DNA of 30,246 nt. Origin: Mesotaenium endlicherianum (Eukaryota > Streptophyta > Zygnematophyceae > Zygnematales > Mesotaeniaceae). The DNA lies in contig WELA01005980.1 in the NCBI GenBank assembly GCA_009602735.1, positions 141,621 to 171,866 of the forward strand, read 5' to 3'. The position numbers were made by a program, and so were the translations under genes. Below, in pieces: positions 19,656 through 29,184 of the stretch (within the stretch, counting starts at the first letter, position 1; every line of letters starts with the position of its first letter). A model generated the notes under the pieces. It did no database searches. It was given only the letters and a program-made list of their open reading frames with translations, and was not told the DNA's origin.

Positions 19656-20336
19656 TCATCCCCCTCCTCAAGATGCGACGTCCTCGACGCATTACGTAGA
19701 TAACGCCTCAACTTACTCTTACAATGAGTCAAGTTGGCCTCCGGCTCCCAAGTGTTGTCGTCCGCATGGTAGCCTTTCCACTTGACCAGATACTCTTGGA
19801 CAAATCGTTGACCTCGCTTGACTCGTCGATCGCCGACAATTGCCACCACTTCATACTCCAATACATCATTGATCTCGACCGGTGGTGGCGGTGTACGTAG
19901 TCGTCTTGGATGTCCTTCATTCGGGTCAATGTATGGTCGCAAACAATTGACATGGAACACGTCATGGATACGCCAGCCTGAAGGAAGCTCCAACTTGTAG
20001 GTCACTGGATTCACCTGCTTGAGCACCACAAAGGGACCTGTAAACCGTGCCCGCAGTGTCTTCTTGCCTGTGAAAGGTAGGTTCTCTGTTGACAAGGGTA
20101 CTTTGTCACCCACATGGTATGTCACTTCCCTCCTGTGCTTGTTGGCATACTTGACCTGTTCCCCCTGTGCCTTCCAAATACACGTCTTCGCCATATCCCA
20201 AATCTTGGCCATCTGCTCCATAAAAGCTTGTGTAGTAGGAACCTGAGTCTTCTTGGCCTTTTCCAACAAGATGTTCCCTGGATGATATACTTCTCTCCCA
20301 TAAACCATAACAAATAGTGACTTGGTCGCTTGGTCG
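19643..20336 (-). pseudogene. Element A: integrase C-terminal domain with chromodomain
   Basis: A 221-codon frame from 20308 to 19643 holds the GPF motif (residues 91-93 in the RARFTGPFVVLKQV strand), then a chromodomain at about 151-205. The chromodomain includes YEVVAIVGDRR, YLVKWKGY and DNTWEPE, with the aromatic positions Tyr152, Trp177 and Trp187. Chromodomains on integrases bind methylated histone H3 and guide insertion. The frame differs from the upstream integrase frame, with the change near 20337. The stop codon lies just inside the LTR, past the polypurine tract. Confidence 0.9.
19659..19669 (-). promoter_or_regulatory. Polypurine tract of element A
   Basis: GAGGAGGGGGA on the minus strand, three bases before the TGTAAGG start of the 3' LTR. 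It primes plus-strand cDNA synthesis in this family. It lies within the end of the chromodomain frame. Confidence 0.75.
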
Positions 20337-21360
20337 ATCCCTGCATGCTATTGTTGTAGGCAAACTCCAATCCTGGCAGCTTCTTGTCCCACTCTGAAGG
20401 GTCCTCCATAGTGAAACTCCTGAGCACCTCTTGCAGAGTTCTGTTGAGCCTCTCACTCTGCTCGTCTGTCTGAGGATGATAGGAAGTTCTCATACTCAGC
20501 TTGGTCTCCATCAAAGTAAACAATGACCGCCAAAAGTTGCTAGTGAACCTTAGATCCCGGTCTGAAACAATCACCTTCGGCAACCCATGTAGCCTAAAAA
20601 TATGATCAAAGAATACCCGTGCCACATCTGCTGCCGTACAAGTCTCCTTCATGGAAATGAAGTGAGCCATCTTGCTGAGTCTATCAGATACAACCCATAC
20701 TGCATCGTGCCCTTGACCACTGACAGGTAACGATGTGATGAAGTTCATAGCAATCTGCTCCCAAGGATACTCAGGAATAGGCAGGGGCTGCAATGTACCT
20801 CCCTTCTTTTGATTTGGTGTCTTGTTTCTCTGGCACGCATCGCAACTCCTGATCCACTCCTCGATGTCCTTGTCCATATTTCTCCAGTAGTATTCCCGCT
20901 TCAGCACGCTTGCCGTCTTCTCGCTTCCAAAGTGTCCAGCATATAAGCAGTCATGATGCTTCGCAAGTAGTAAGTTTCGTAGCTCCTTGATGTCAGGTAC
21001 CACCACTCTCTTGGAATCACCATAATACCATATGCCGTCCTTCTTCTGCATACTTGAGTTGGACTCAGCTGCTTCACCATCAGCAAACTCTGGGTCCTCC
21101 TCATAACCTCTTTTAAGCTTCTCCTTGAAGTCCATACTCTCCTTGATGACCGAGACAGCTGCAAGGTCACACCTCCTGGATAAAGCGTCTGCAGGGTTGA
21201 TCTTCCCAGGTAAGTACTCAATCTTGTGGTCGAATTGTTGCAGAAACTCCATCCACCTTGCTTGTCTTGGTGTCAACGTTGGCTGCGTCATGAACTTCTC
21301 CAAGCTCTTGTGGTCGGTCTTGATGAACACACCTTCCGGCCGTCCACATAACATCGCCAA
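20337..21360 (-). pseudogene. Element A: RNase H end and integrase core, first catalytic Asp lost
   Basis: This frame begins inside RNase H (TDHKSLEKF, PADALSRR). It continues with the integrase zinc finger (His136, His143, Cys173, Cys176) and core. The first acidic residue, expected in the x-D-F-I-T-x-LP box, is Asn206 (AAC at 20743-20745). Asp267 (VSDRDLRF) and Glu303 (SERLNR) are present. The usual Gly of HPQTDGQ is Glu300. The frame breaks near 20337, where the normal continuation lies one frame over. Identity is sure; activity is very unlikely. Confidence 0.9.
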
Positions 21361-22787
21361 ATCCTCAAAGCTTGGATAATAGCCAACATCTCCCGCCCGT
21401 GTGCTGCATAATTCTACTCAGCAGGACTCAATTTCCTGCTCTCATATGCCACACGTTGCAATACTTTACCCTGGTCCTGGAGAAGAATCTCTCCAACTGC
21501 GAAGTTTGATGCATCCGTGATGATGGTGAAAGGAAGCTCTGGACTTGCAATTGCCAACACAGGTGCCCGTGTCAACAGCTCCTTAATCTTCTCAAAAGCT
21601 TGCTGCTCCTTGTCACTCCATAGCCACTTCTCCTGCTTCTTCAACATGTTCGTGAGCGGTGCACACACCTTGGCAAATCCTTCAATGAAGCGTCGATAAT
21701 AGTTGGCCATACCGAGGAAAATCGTGAGTTGATGAACATCAGCAGGTACCGGCCAATTTCTGACTGCTTGCACCTTCTTCTGTTCCACCTTGACTCCTTC
21801 AGCTCCCACTATGTGTCCAAGAAACTCGACCTCCTTGAGATAGAAGTTACAATTGCTCATCTTCCCATATAGCTTCTGATCTCTCAAGACCTCAAACACC
21901 TTCCTCAAATGCTCCACATGTTCTTCCAAGGTCTTCGAATAGATCAGGATGTCGTCCAAAAATACCACCACAAACTGGTCCAAGTAGGGTCGGAAGATAC
22001 TGTTCATGAGTTCCATAAATGTAGCAGGTGCGTTGGTCAACCCAAAAGGCATGACTGTGAACTCGAGTAAACCATAGCGAGTCCTGAAAGCAGTCTTCTG
22101 AACTTCTCCTTCCGCAATTCGTACCTGGTGATAGCCACTCCTCAAATCAATCTTCGAGAAATACTTTGCCCCGACAAGCCTGTCAATCAACTCGTCCACT
22201 CGTGGAAGTGGGTACCTGTTCTTGATAGTGACCTTGTTGAGTGCCCGGTAGTCGACACACATTCTCATAGTCCCATCCTTCTTCTTCACAAATAAGACTG
22301 GCGCTGCAAATGTAGACTCGCTGGGTCGGATAAATCCCTTCTCCAATAACTCTGTCAGCTGCTTCTTCAACTCATCCAACTCCGCAAACGATTGTCGATA
22401 GGCGGGTCTCACCGGTGGCTTGCTCCCTGGTTCCAACTCAATCTTGTGCTCCATAGCTCTTTGTGGAGGTAATCTTGCAGGTAGCTTCTCAGGAAAAACG
22501 CACTTGAACTCCTCCAACAGCGCCTTAATTTGGGCGGGCATCTCAGCAGGCTTCTTCTCTTGAGCAGTTGGGCTTTGCTCCTTCTGAGCAAGGGGATCAG
22601 ACACCACTACTTGCTCCTCCGGCAATATACATTCGCCCAGACTGTTAGGAGTCACGCTTGCTCCATCTAATGACCTGGCCAGGGCCACCGAAACAAGGTA
22701 CATCTCCTTCACCTGATTTGCCCTGCATAGCTTCTTAACTTGCAGGCTCGACAGAAGACAGTTACTTGTGGTCGTATCTACCTCCAC
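21361..22787 (-). pseudogene. Element A: reverse transcriptase and start of RNase H
   Basis: 457 codons to a TAG at about 21411. The RT is well conserved: [45 protein letters not shown] with catalytic Asp214, [13 protein letters not shown], and FLDD at 277-280. Connection motifs [12 protein letters not shown] and RNase H Asp425 (TDASNF) follow. After the TAG the RNase H continues with NYAAHGREMLAI in the same frame, then a frame change leads to the integrase frame at 21360. Upstream, this frame is continuous with the protease except for a TAG at 22788-22790. Confidence 0.93.
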
Positions 22788-23333
22788 CTATTTCGCTGTC
22801 TCCATTCGACCATCACGCCCTTGGACTTTCACTTGTCCTGTGCTCCAGTGCACTTGAGGGTTGGCTTTCCTTAGCCATGGTCGGCCCAATATCACCTCAT
22901 GGTGACCCAACTCTGCCTGCTCCATAACTTCCTTACTCCGGTGCCCCGCTACTTCCACGTGAATAGCTTCCGTAGGTGCACCACACTTGAGTCTCTGCCC
23001 ATTCGCCAAAATTGCCTCCTTAGGCTCATAATGCTTCTGCACAGGGACTCGCCACTCTTTCACCAGCTTCTTGTGCACAAAGTTTGCACTTGCGCCACTG
23101 TCGACCATACACTTCGCCTTGTTGCCGTCGACCACTCCTTCCACGATGATAGGCTTGTCAACGTCTCGTCCTTTGCTTCTCGGCAGGCTCCTGGGGATAA
23201 CCTCCTTGTGAGTTCTCGTCTTCACGCCAGTAGACACCCCAGAACGACTTACTGGCGTCCTCCTTTTTCCTGCTGTTGAGGTTGCTTCGCCTTCACATGA
23301 CAGTCTCGAGCCAGATGTCCAAGCTTGCCGCAA
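22788..23333 (-). pseudogene. Element A: aspartic protease
   Basis: Has CMVDSGASANFVHKKLV (active site Asp78-Ser79-Gly80) and VILGRPWLRKANPQVHW, typical of chromovirus proteases. It overlaps the end of gag by 85 bases in the -1 frame and ends in a TAG (22788-22790) directly before the RT in the same frame. The usual chromovirus layout is one continuous frame, so this TAG is either a mutation or a leaky stop. Confidence 0.85.
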
Positions 23334-24286
23334 CTATAGCAGGGTCCTCTCGGCTTGAAATTCTGCTGCCTGCGCTGGTACTGCACAAGTCCCAACTCCA
23401 TAGGTAATGGACCTTGAACACTCGTGCTTGGCGCTTGAGATCCAAAGTGTCGATATCCTCCAAAATTGTGGCTGTCCCACTGCCTTTGACTATACTCCAC
23501 AGCGTCGACCCTTGTTGCCAATGCCATCATTTCTCCAAGACTGGTAGGGGCCTTGCGCCACTTTTCCTTGNCCTTGGCCACATTTGGCTTGAGTCCCCTC
23601 TTGAACTTGTCCATCATTTCCGACTCGTGCATGGATGGACATTGAAGCACCAGCTCATTGAAGCGCGAAACATACTCCTCAACGCTTCCTCGTTGACGAA
23701 GGCCCACCAATAGATCTCGAGCGGTAGCCTCGGGTGCAATAGGTTGAAATTGCCTCTTCAAGCCTTCAAAGAGCTGATCAACAATAGCAGGAACTCCAAA
23801 CAGCTGCTCTTGTCGCTCATACCAAGCTCCAGCACTCTTCTGCAGCAAAGTTATGACAAAGGCGACTTACCTGTCGGGCGTGAGCGCAGAATACTCCATA
23901 AACTTCTTCACTCCAAAAATTCATTGACGAACAGGCGGCGATCCACGCTCTCCAGTATACACTTCAAGCTTAGGCGCACGCACTCCCGGTGCGGGTGGAA
24001 TAACTGGCTGCACCACTGGGTTAACATGAATCGGTGGTACAACGGGTGCAGGTGCGGAACTCGTCGAAGCGGCGTTTCCAACAATAACTCGCACCATTCT
24101 CTCCACCTCCGCGCGCATGTTTTGTTGAAATTGGGCGTAGACTTCTCCTCCAATTGCATTCGCCATTTGCCTTAGCATCGCCTGCATCTCTTGTTGCTCT
24201 CTGGTCATCGTTGGTGCTGCCTGCTGCCCCGCGCGCTCAGCATGCTCGACATGTTCACCTCCTCCGGCTGCCGGCTGCGACTCCAT
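23249..24286 (-). pseudogene. Element A: gag with CCHC zinc knuckle, frame-broken
   Basis: The N-terminal part (23921-24286) starts at an ATG 23 bases after the primer-binding site and has a Gln/Glu-rich helix (REQQEMQAMLRQMANAI) and a Pro/Val-rich link. The C-terminal part (23249-23848) has the retrotransposon gag core (WYERQEQ, LLVGLRQRGSVEEYVSRFNEL, MMDKFKRGLKP) and a CCHC knuckle, Cys170-x2-Cys173-x4-His178-x4-Cys183, which binds RNA. The two are in different frames with the change between 23849 and 23920. A single undetermined base lies at 23571. Confidence 0.88.
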
Positions 24287-24308
24287 AATATAATATGCAA
24301 ACTAGCCC

Positions 24309-24321
24309 GGCTCTGATACCA
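24309..24321 (-). promoter_or_regulatory. Primer-binding site of element A (initiator Met tRNA type)
   Basis: TGGTATCAGAGCC on the minus strand, two bases after the 5' LTR end. This is the classic complement of the initiator methionine tRNA 3' end used by plant Ty3 and Ty1 elements to start reverse transcription. Confidence 0.9.
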
Positions 24322-24323
24322 GA

Positions 24324-25078
24324 TGAAAGGGGCGGAGTGCCCTAGTGGAAGCGTAGTGACTCACGAGGAAAGGAACTAGTTGCAATCATACTAAAGAGTG
24401 CAGCGGCACATCACTAACAAAGCTTAGGAAAATTAGTCAACATTTTGAGTAGCAAGAAACTGCTCACAAATAGTGTAGGATGAAAGGCCTTGTCATTACA
24501 AACCCGTAGAAATTTACAGAAGTGAAAATTGATAAGAAATGAAGTAGTTATGTCTATTTATAGTTTTCTACGACGGCCGCTCGCCCCTAGGCGAGAGGGC
24601 CGCTTAGCAACGGATTCTCCGAAGTGTTTGTCAAATTGTCCCTTCCAGAATATTCGTGAGAAAGCCAGATCAATCTCATCTGACGTGTTGGGCCGATTTG
24701 ACGTCCACATGCATGCATCGAAATATCTAGAATATACTAACTTAGGCGCGTTAGGCTAAACCGAAACTTCTAGGTAAATTGACCTAGTCGGCACTCCGCG
24801 TCAGCCAAACTTACGTGAAGGTTCGATTTCACTCTAACGGCCCAGATCGCTCGACGCTGTCGGTCAATCCGACGGTCGCGCTCACCGCGAATTAAGAACA
24901 GTCGTCAACCGACCTCGACACTAATTAAACTTCGAAACTCCATAACTCTCTCAATACTTGACCAAATTCGATGAACTTTATATCAAAATAATCACAAAAA
25001 TGCACTCCACACTTCTGTACAAGCTAAACAGACTTTCATGAAACTCAAAAATGCACTTTATAAACCTATGACCTTACA
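24324..25078 (-). repeat. Element A: complete 5' LTR (755 bp)
   Basis: Bounded by TG at 24324 and CA at 25078. The right 548 bases match the partial 3' LTR; the left 207 bases, next to the primer-binding site, are the R and U5 part. The TATA box is at 24554-24563 on the minus strand. Short open frames inside it are shadows. Confidence 0.9.
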
Positions 25079-26927
25079 TGCAGGCTCCACAGGGTGGTAT
25101 AGTCTATTACTCCTCAACCGCATACACAGTTGAATTTCTCCGGGTGCGCTTCCAGGTTGAACACCGGCAACCTTCACAGGCCTCAATCTCCAACTGGCTT
25201 GGGAATTCTTATCCACCTGAACCAATCAACCAAGTTCTTAGTAGTAGGACAGAAACGTCTTACTTCCAGACAGGCTTTCGCCCAAGTTGAGGGTTTACAG
25301 GATGAACAAGTTTGTAGTTTGCACAAATTACGTCTAGGCAGCAATGCCGGATCCAGAGAAAATCGCCCTTCAAGGCTTTCGCTTAACTTTCACAAGTTAC
25401 AGCTTACGAAACTCTGAAACTGCACATCTATGCTGGCCTGGTCTGAGCTTTTCACTCAACACCGCGCCTTAATAGTTCTTCACTGCTTGGCCGGGCTCAC
25501 TCAATTCTTTACTGAGAGCTTTACTTGTTAATACTACTCTTGCTATCAGCAATTTAACAATTGAGACTTCTAAGAACTTGGAAACTAACACAGCACTCAC
25601 CATTTTATGTGGCTTTCGCACGCTTGTGGTGTTTGACCCGAATCAATGCTAATCTCCTAATAGATTCTATTTTGCAGCTCTCTACCTTCTACCAGCGAGA
25701 TCCCCTCTTGGGAACTCCTGAGGTCTAACCTTTCTATGACACACTTGAGAAGAAATCTTCTAGTGTCGGCAGAAGCGTGGCGTCTCGGCACTTCTGTGGC
25801 CTTGGGAACTCCTTCTTCTTCGCGCTCCTTCTTCTCCTTTCCTTTTGTACGTGTGTCTTTCGCTTTCTTGATAACGCAATACGAGCCAAAATGAGGCAGC
25901 TTCAGGCAGGGTTCGTGCCTTTTGCAAGCACCACACATTATTCTCTCTCGAGAATGCCAGTGCTTAGTCACAGCGCTTAGCTTGCATGCCGTCCTTACTT
26001 AGCAGCCTTCAAACAGCTTCAAAGTTGTCACCCAGCATGTATGCATGCCTTATGACTGTTGCGCGTGACCGCTTAGCCCTTCAGCTGGCAATCATGCCTA
26101 GATGGCTGGCGGCTGGCAGCGTTTGAGATGAACGCTCAAGCTGTGCTTAGTCACTTGAGTATTGGCCGAGGTGGCACACAACGCCTGTGCAACACCCCTG
26201 CTATATGAAATGAATCGACTTACCAAATAGGCGATTAACAATTAATAAAGATCTTTATATCAGCAAGTAATCTTTATGGTATTTTCCGTTAACTGATTAA
26301 ACGGCAAAGGACAACACACTAGCAGTGAATAATACTCGTAATTCAAATGCGAGTAAACTAGCATCGATGATGCAAATCAGTAAACTCATACATAAGCAAG
26401 GTTAGAAGACAGTGCGTATCAATGGCTTCTCGCCTTGGATTCAGATGTCTCTCAGTAAACTGTACAAGAGAGTTGGCCTCGTTTCCGAATGCCAAACTTG
26501 AGAGCAATGCCTAGCATATGTACATGGAATGAGTTTACTGTTCAACGGTCAGTGCGATGGCACCGCCTACCCGGGAGTTAACCACGTTGGTAGGACCTCG
26601 GTTAACCAAATCCACCGCCATCTCCCATCATCCCGAATAGCCATCCATCATAGGGATGTCATCTGGCTATTCATCTAGCATATCGCACTTAGATGCATAT
26701 CAAGGCAGTTCGCTGCTACCGAGTACGGAAGTCAGCTGGCTGTCAAAGAATCGGTCAGCAAGCTGACTTATATGGACTTCAGCCTGCTGCTTCCGGCTGA
26801 GTCATTAAATTGATAATTATGTGAAGTCCAGCAGACTGACTATTAACTAAAGTTCAGCAGGCTGAACTTAATTAACTATTATATTTAAATGAATATTATA
26901 TCCACTAATATACTGATTCATTACAAT
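25079..26927. other. Region between elements A and C, probably LTR sequence of element C
   Basis: No supported gene. On the minus strand it begins right after the polypurine-like tract of element C with TGTAATG (26925 leftward), as a 3' LTR would. If the TG at 25079 were its other end, the LTR would be 1847 bases, but no second copy is in the window to test this. A cluster of imperfect dyads lies at 26731-26868. Short frames such as 25657-25971 (minus) show no family features. Confidence 0.4.
26731..26868. repeat. Cluster of five related dyads around a CAGCNNGCTG core
   Basis: GTCAGCTGGCTGTC (26731-26744), GTCAGCAAGCTGAC (26754-26767), TTCAGCCTGCTGC (26778-26790), GTCCAGCAGACTGAC (26826-26840) and AGTTCAGCAGGCTGAACT (26851-26868). 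The second and last are near-perfect palindromes. They fall in the presumed U3 of element C, where binding sites for host factors are expected. Confidence 0.55.
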
Positions 26928-26941
26928 CCCTCCAACTTTAA
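26928..26941 (-). promoter_or_regulatory. Polypurine-like tract at the 3' end of element C
   Basis: TTAAAGTTGGAGGG on the minus strand, directly before ATTGTAATG. The same 14 bases occur at 29123-29136 after the element D integrase, as expected of a shared plus-strand primer site. Confidence 0.55.
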
Positions 26942-27039
26942 CTTGTTCTCGCCTCGACAACATTAAACTGCAAAAGCCTTAAATAAAGAAACTGACCCTG
27001 ACCACCCTCCCCTACTGACTGTCTTTTCAGCCTGTCACC

Positions 27040-28716
27040 TTAAGGGGTTGTTCCTGGGGCTTCAGGATCAGGAGACGGAGATCTGGACCTAGATCTGGAC
27101 AGCCCTCTAGGTCTGTCAGCTGGCCTTCTAAAGAACCCTGTTTGCTCTAAAGTTGGCCCTCGAGGAGAACGGAGGATGGTGGCCTGCTCTTCAACTATTT
27201 GGGTGTTGATTCCCACATAGACAGGCATTCCAGTAGGATGCTGAAATACATTGGCTAGAGGTACATGCCCCTGAGCGGAGGGGGAGGCTGGCATACCTCT
27301 GGCCCACCCGCGTGTCCCTCTTCTGGCACCCCTGTCCTCTGGGGATTTCTGTCTGTGTCTGCTGCCCAGTACCGTCAGATCAGCTTCTTCCCCTGCTTGG
27401 GCAGGTGGGCTGGGGGAGCGAGCGCGGGGTCCAGTTGTCGCCATAACGGGGATCACATTCCACACACCTGATCGTGGTTCTTTAGGAAGTGCCACTGCCT
27501 GTCCCTGGGTATCCTGAGTACCTGCTGCTGATGCTTCTCCTCTGCCTTGTTCTTCTTCCTCATCCTCCTCATCCTCCTCCTCGGAGAGAGTAGGGGTCTC
27601 GTCCACTAAGTCGTCCTGCTCCCTAGTAGACATGGAGTAGTCTACCGACCTCCCTTTCTTAGGGCGCGCTGGAGGTTGCTTGGCCTTCAGCCTACTGATA
27701 TCTATCCGGCCTGCATTCTTTGCCCATTTGACAAAGGCATGCTTTCCCTTAGAGAAGTAGTCTCTTCCCCTCCTCCTATGTTCCTTGGTCTCTGCATTCA
27801 TATTGCTCAGGCATCCATTCAGCCTGGGGTCCCAAGGGGCAATGTGAGGTGGTAGGATGAGATAGCCGTCTAGGCCATAGTGGAAGTCATCCGGTTGGGC
27901 TCGGTCACACTCCTGCTTCTTATTTGTGACGGTCATCCACCTCCAGTCTGTTGGCTGCTGGTAGTACTGGGGTCCGTGCTCAGCCTTCCTTAGTTTACAC
28001 GGGAACCAGTGGGGAGAGAACATCTGCTGTCCTGCTTCCCTGGCCAAGTACTCCCAGCTCCTTCTCTCAACTTCGTTGTAAGCTGGCAGTAGTGTGAGGT
28101 AGAATACCGTATCCTTAAAGCTTTCGGGCCGCATGCTCATTATCCGGATCAGTCTCTGATCTCCCACTATTCCCGGTATGGGGACCGGCTTGTCCTCCGA
28201 ATCATCTGCAAGATACCGGGCCTGCTCTGCTGTATAGCCCACCATCTTTGCATAATCTTCGTAGAGGACCACACCAGTGTGTGTCTCGATGTACCTATCC
28301 AGTGCTGCAGCTCCTTCCCCCTATAGCAGTGTTGTCTGTTCCAGCCTGTTGATCTCCTGGGCTGCCAGCAATGCTTCCTTCAGGTTATCGAAGTTTTGGC
28401 CACCCACCACAGTATACCTGTAAGTGGCCAAGCTCTTCTGTCTGTCCGCTTCAATCTTTTTCCTTTTCTCCTCCTCTGCCGCTGCCGCTTCTTCTTGTTG
28501 TTTCTTCTGTCTCTCCTCCTCCGCTTTCCTGAGGTTTTCCGCTTCCTGATCCTTCTTCCTCTGTGCCTCTTCGGTCGCCTCTTGTTGTCTGCGGACCCTT
28601 TCTTGTTCTCTCCTGGTGAGGGACGTCGCCGCCAGCTCCTTCTGGTATTGCTCCATTGTCCTCCTGGCTTCTTCTGCCTTGCGCTTTCTGTCCTCCTTTT
28701 GTGTGGTGGGCACCAT
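27040..28716 (-). pseudogene. Element C: unrecognised coiled-coil and Arg/Ser-rich protein, one in-frame stop
   Basis: An ATG at 28714-28716 opens a frame of 131 codons, interrupted by TAG at 28321-28323. It then continues in the same frame for 426 codons to a stop at 27040, so about 557 residues if read through. Residues 1-100 are a strongly charged coiled coil (KEDRKRKAEEARRTMEQYQK and following). The middle (about 27650-28250) is a compact, Trp/Tyr-rich globular part with HYGLDGYLILPPHIAPWDP and NMNAETKEHRRRGRDYFSKG. The end is acidic (EEEDEEDEEEE) and then Arg/Ser-rich (SRSRSRSPSPDP). No catalytic motif, zinc knuckle or membrane segment was seen. It sits behind a leader intron and before a polypurine-like tract, so it is probably the gene of a retroelement, perhaps gag-like or non-autonomous. 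A host gene is less likely. Confidence 0.6.
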
Positions 28717-28717
28717 C

Positions 28718-28820
28718 CTGTGCATGTAACCAGGGCACAAGTTAGTAGGATATGGACCTTTGTCATAGGGATTGCAGGAAGTATGTTAGTATTTAGTATA
28801 GTGGCTTCGCTGCTGTTTAC
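28718..28820 (-). other. Leader intron of the element C transcript
   Basis: On the minus strand: AAG|GTAAAC donor at 28821/28820, branch-point consensus CTACTAAC at 28748-28741 and acceptor ATGCACAG ending at 28718, 24 bases after the branch site. The next bases are G-ATG, the start of the coding frame. The intron is 103 bases long. Confidence 0.65.
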
Positions 28821-28962
28821 CTTACAGGATGATTGCTAAAAGTTGACGTAGTTGCGATGCGCTGAACCTAAACGTGTGATTGTGTTTTAGGGTGAGTTAA
28901 GTGATGTAGTGTTGTGCGAGGCCCTTTTTCCTTCAGCTCAAGGTGCTTTATGTGGGTCAGGC

Positions 28963-29113
28963 TGTCCCCTCTGTCACTATGCTGACACTTAGGATTCACG
29001 TAACTGTCCCTTTATCGCTCTCGCTCACTAACTGTCANTGTCCCCTCTGTCACTATGCTGACACTTAGGATTCACGTAACTGTCCCTTTATCGCTCTCGC
29101 TCACTAACTGTAA
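28963..29113. repeat. 76-base tandem duplication around an undetermined base
   Basis: TGTCCCCTCTGTCACTATGC starts at both 28963 and 29039, and each copy runs about 75 bases to CTCACTAACTGT. The single N at 29038 lies exactly at the seam. This is either a real duplication in the LTR of element D or an assembly join of overlapping contigs. Confidence 0.75.
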
Positions 29114-29122
29114 TATATTTTC

Positions 29123-29136
29123 CCCTCCAACTTTAA
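29123..29136 (-). promoter_or_regulatory. Polypurine-like tract after element D integrase
   Basis: TTAAAGTTGGAGGG then GAAAA on the minus strand, 49 bases after the integrase stop. Identical over 14 bases to the tract at 26928-26941. A shared GCCTGTCACCTT also lies nearby on the plus strand (29151-29162 and 27030-27041). Confidence 0.6.
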
Positions 29137-29184
29137 ATGGAGACAGGACCGCCTGTCACCTTCCCGCGTCAACTGAAATGACAG

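Larger units (their letters stand above)
19108..25078 (-). mobile_element. Element A: Ty3/gypsy chromovirus, 3' LTR truncated, coding region broken
   Basis: The 5' LTR (24324-25078), primer-binding site (24309-24321), gag, protease, RT, RNase H, integrase, chromodomain, polypurine tract (19659-19669) and partial 3' LTR (19108-19655) follow in normal chromovirus order on the minus strand. Over the shared 548 bases the two LTR parts differ at about 34 places by eye (about 6%), mostly transitions, so the copy is not recent. Stops lie at 22788 and about 21411. Frame breaks fall between 23848 and 23921, near 21365 and near 20337, and there is an undetermined base at 23571. Confidence 0.92.
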
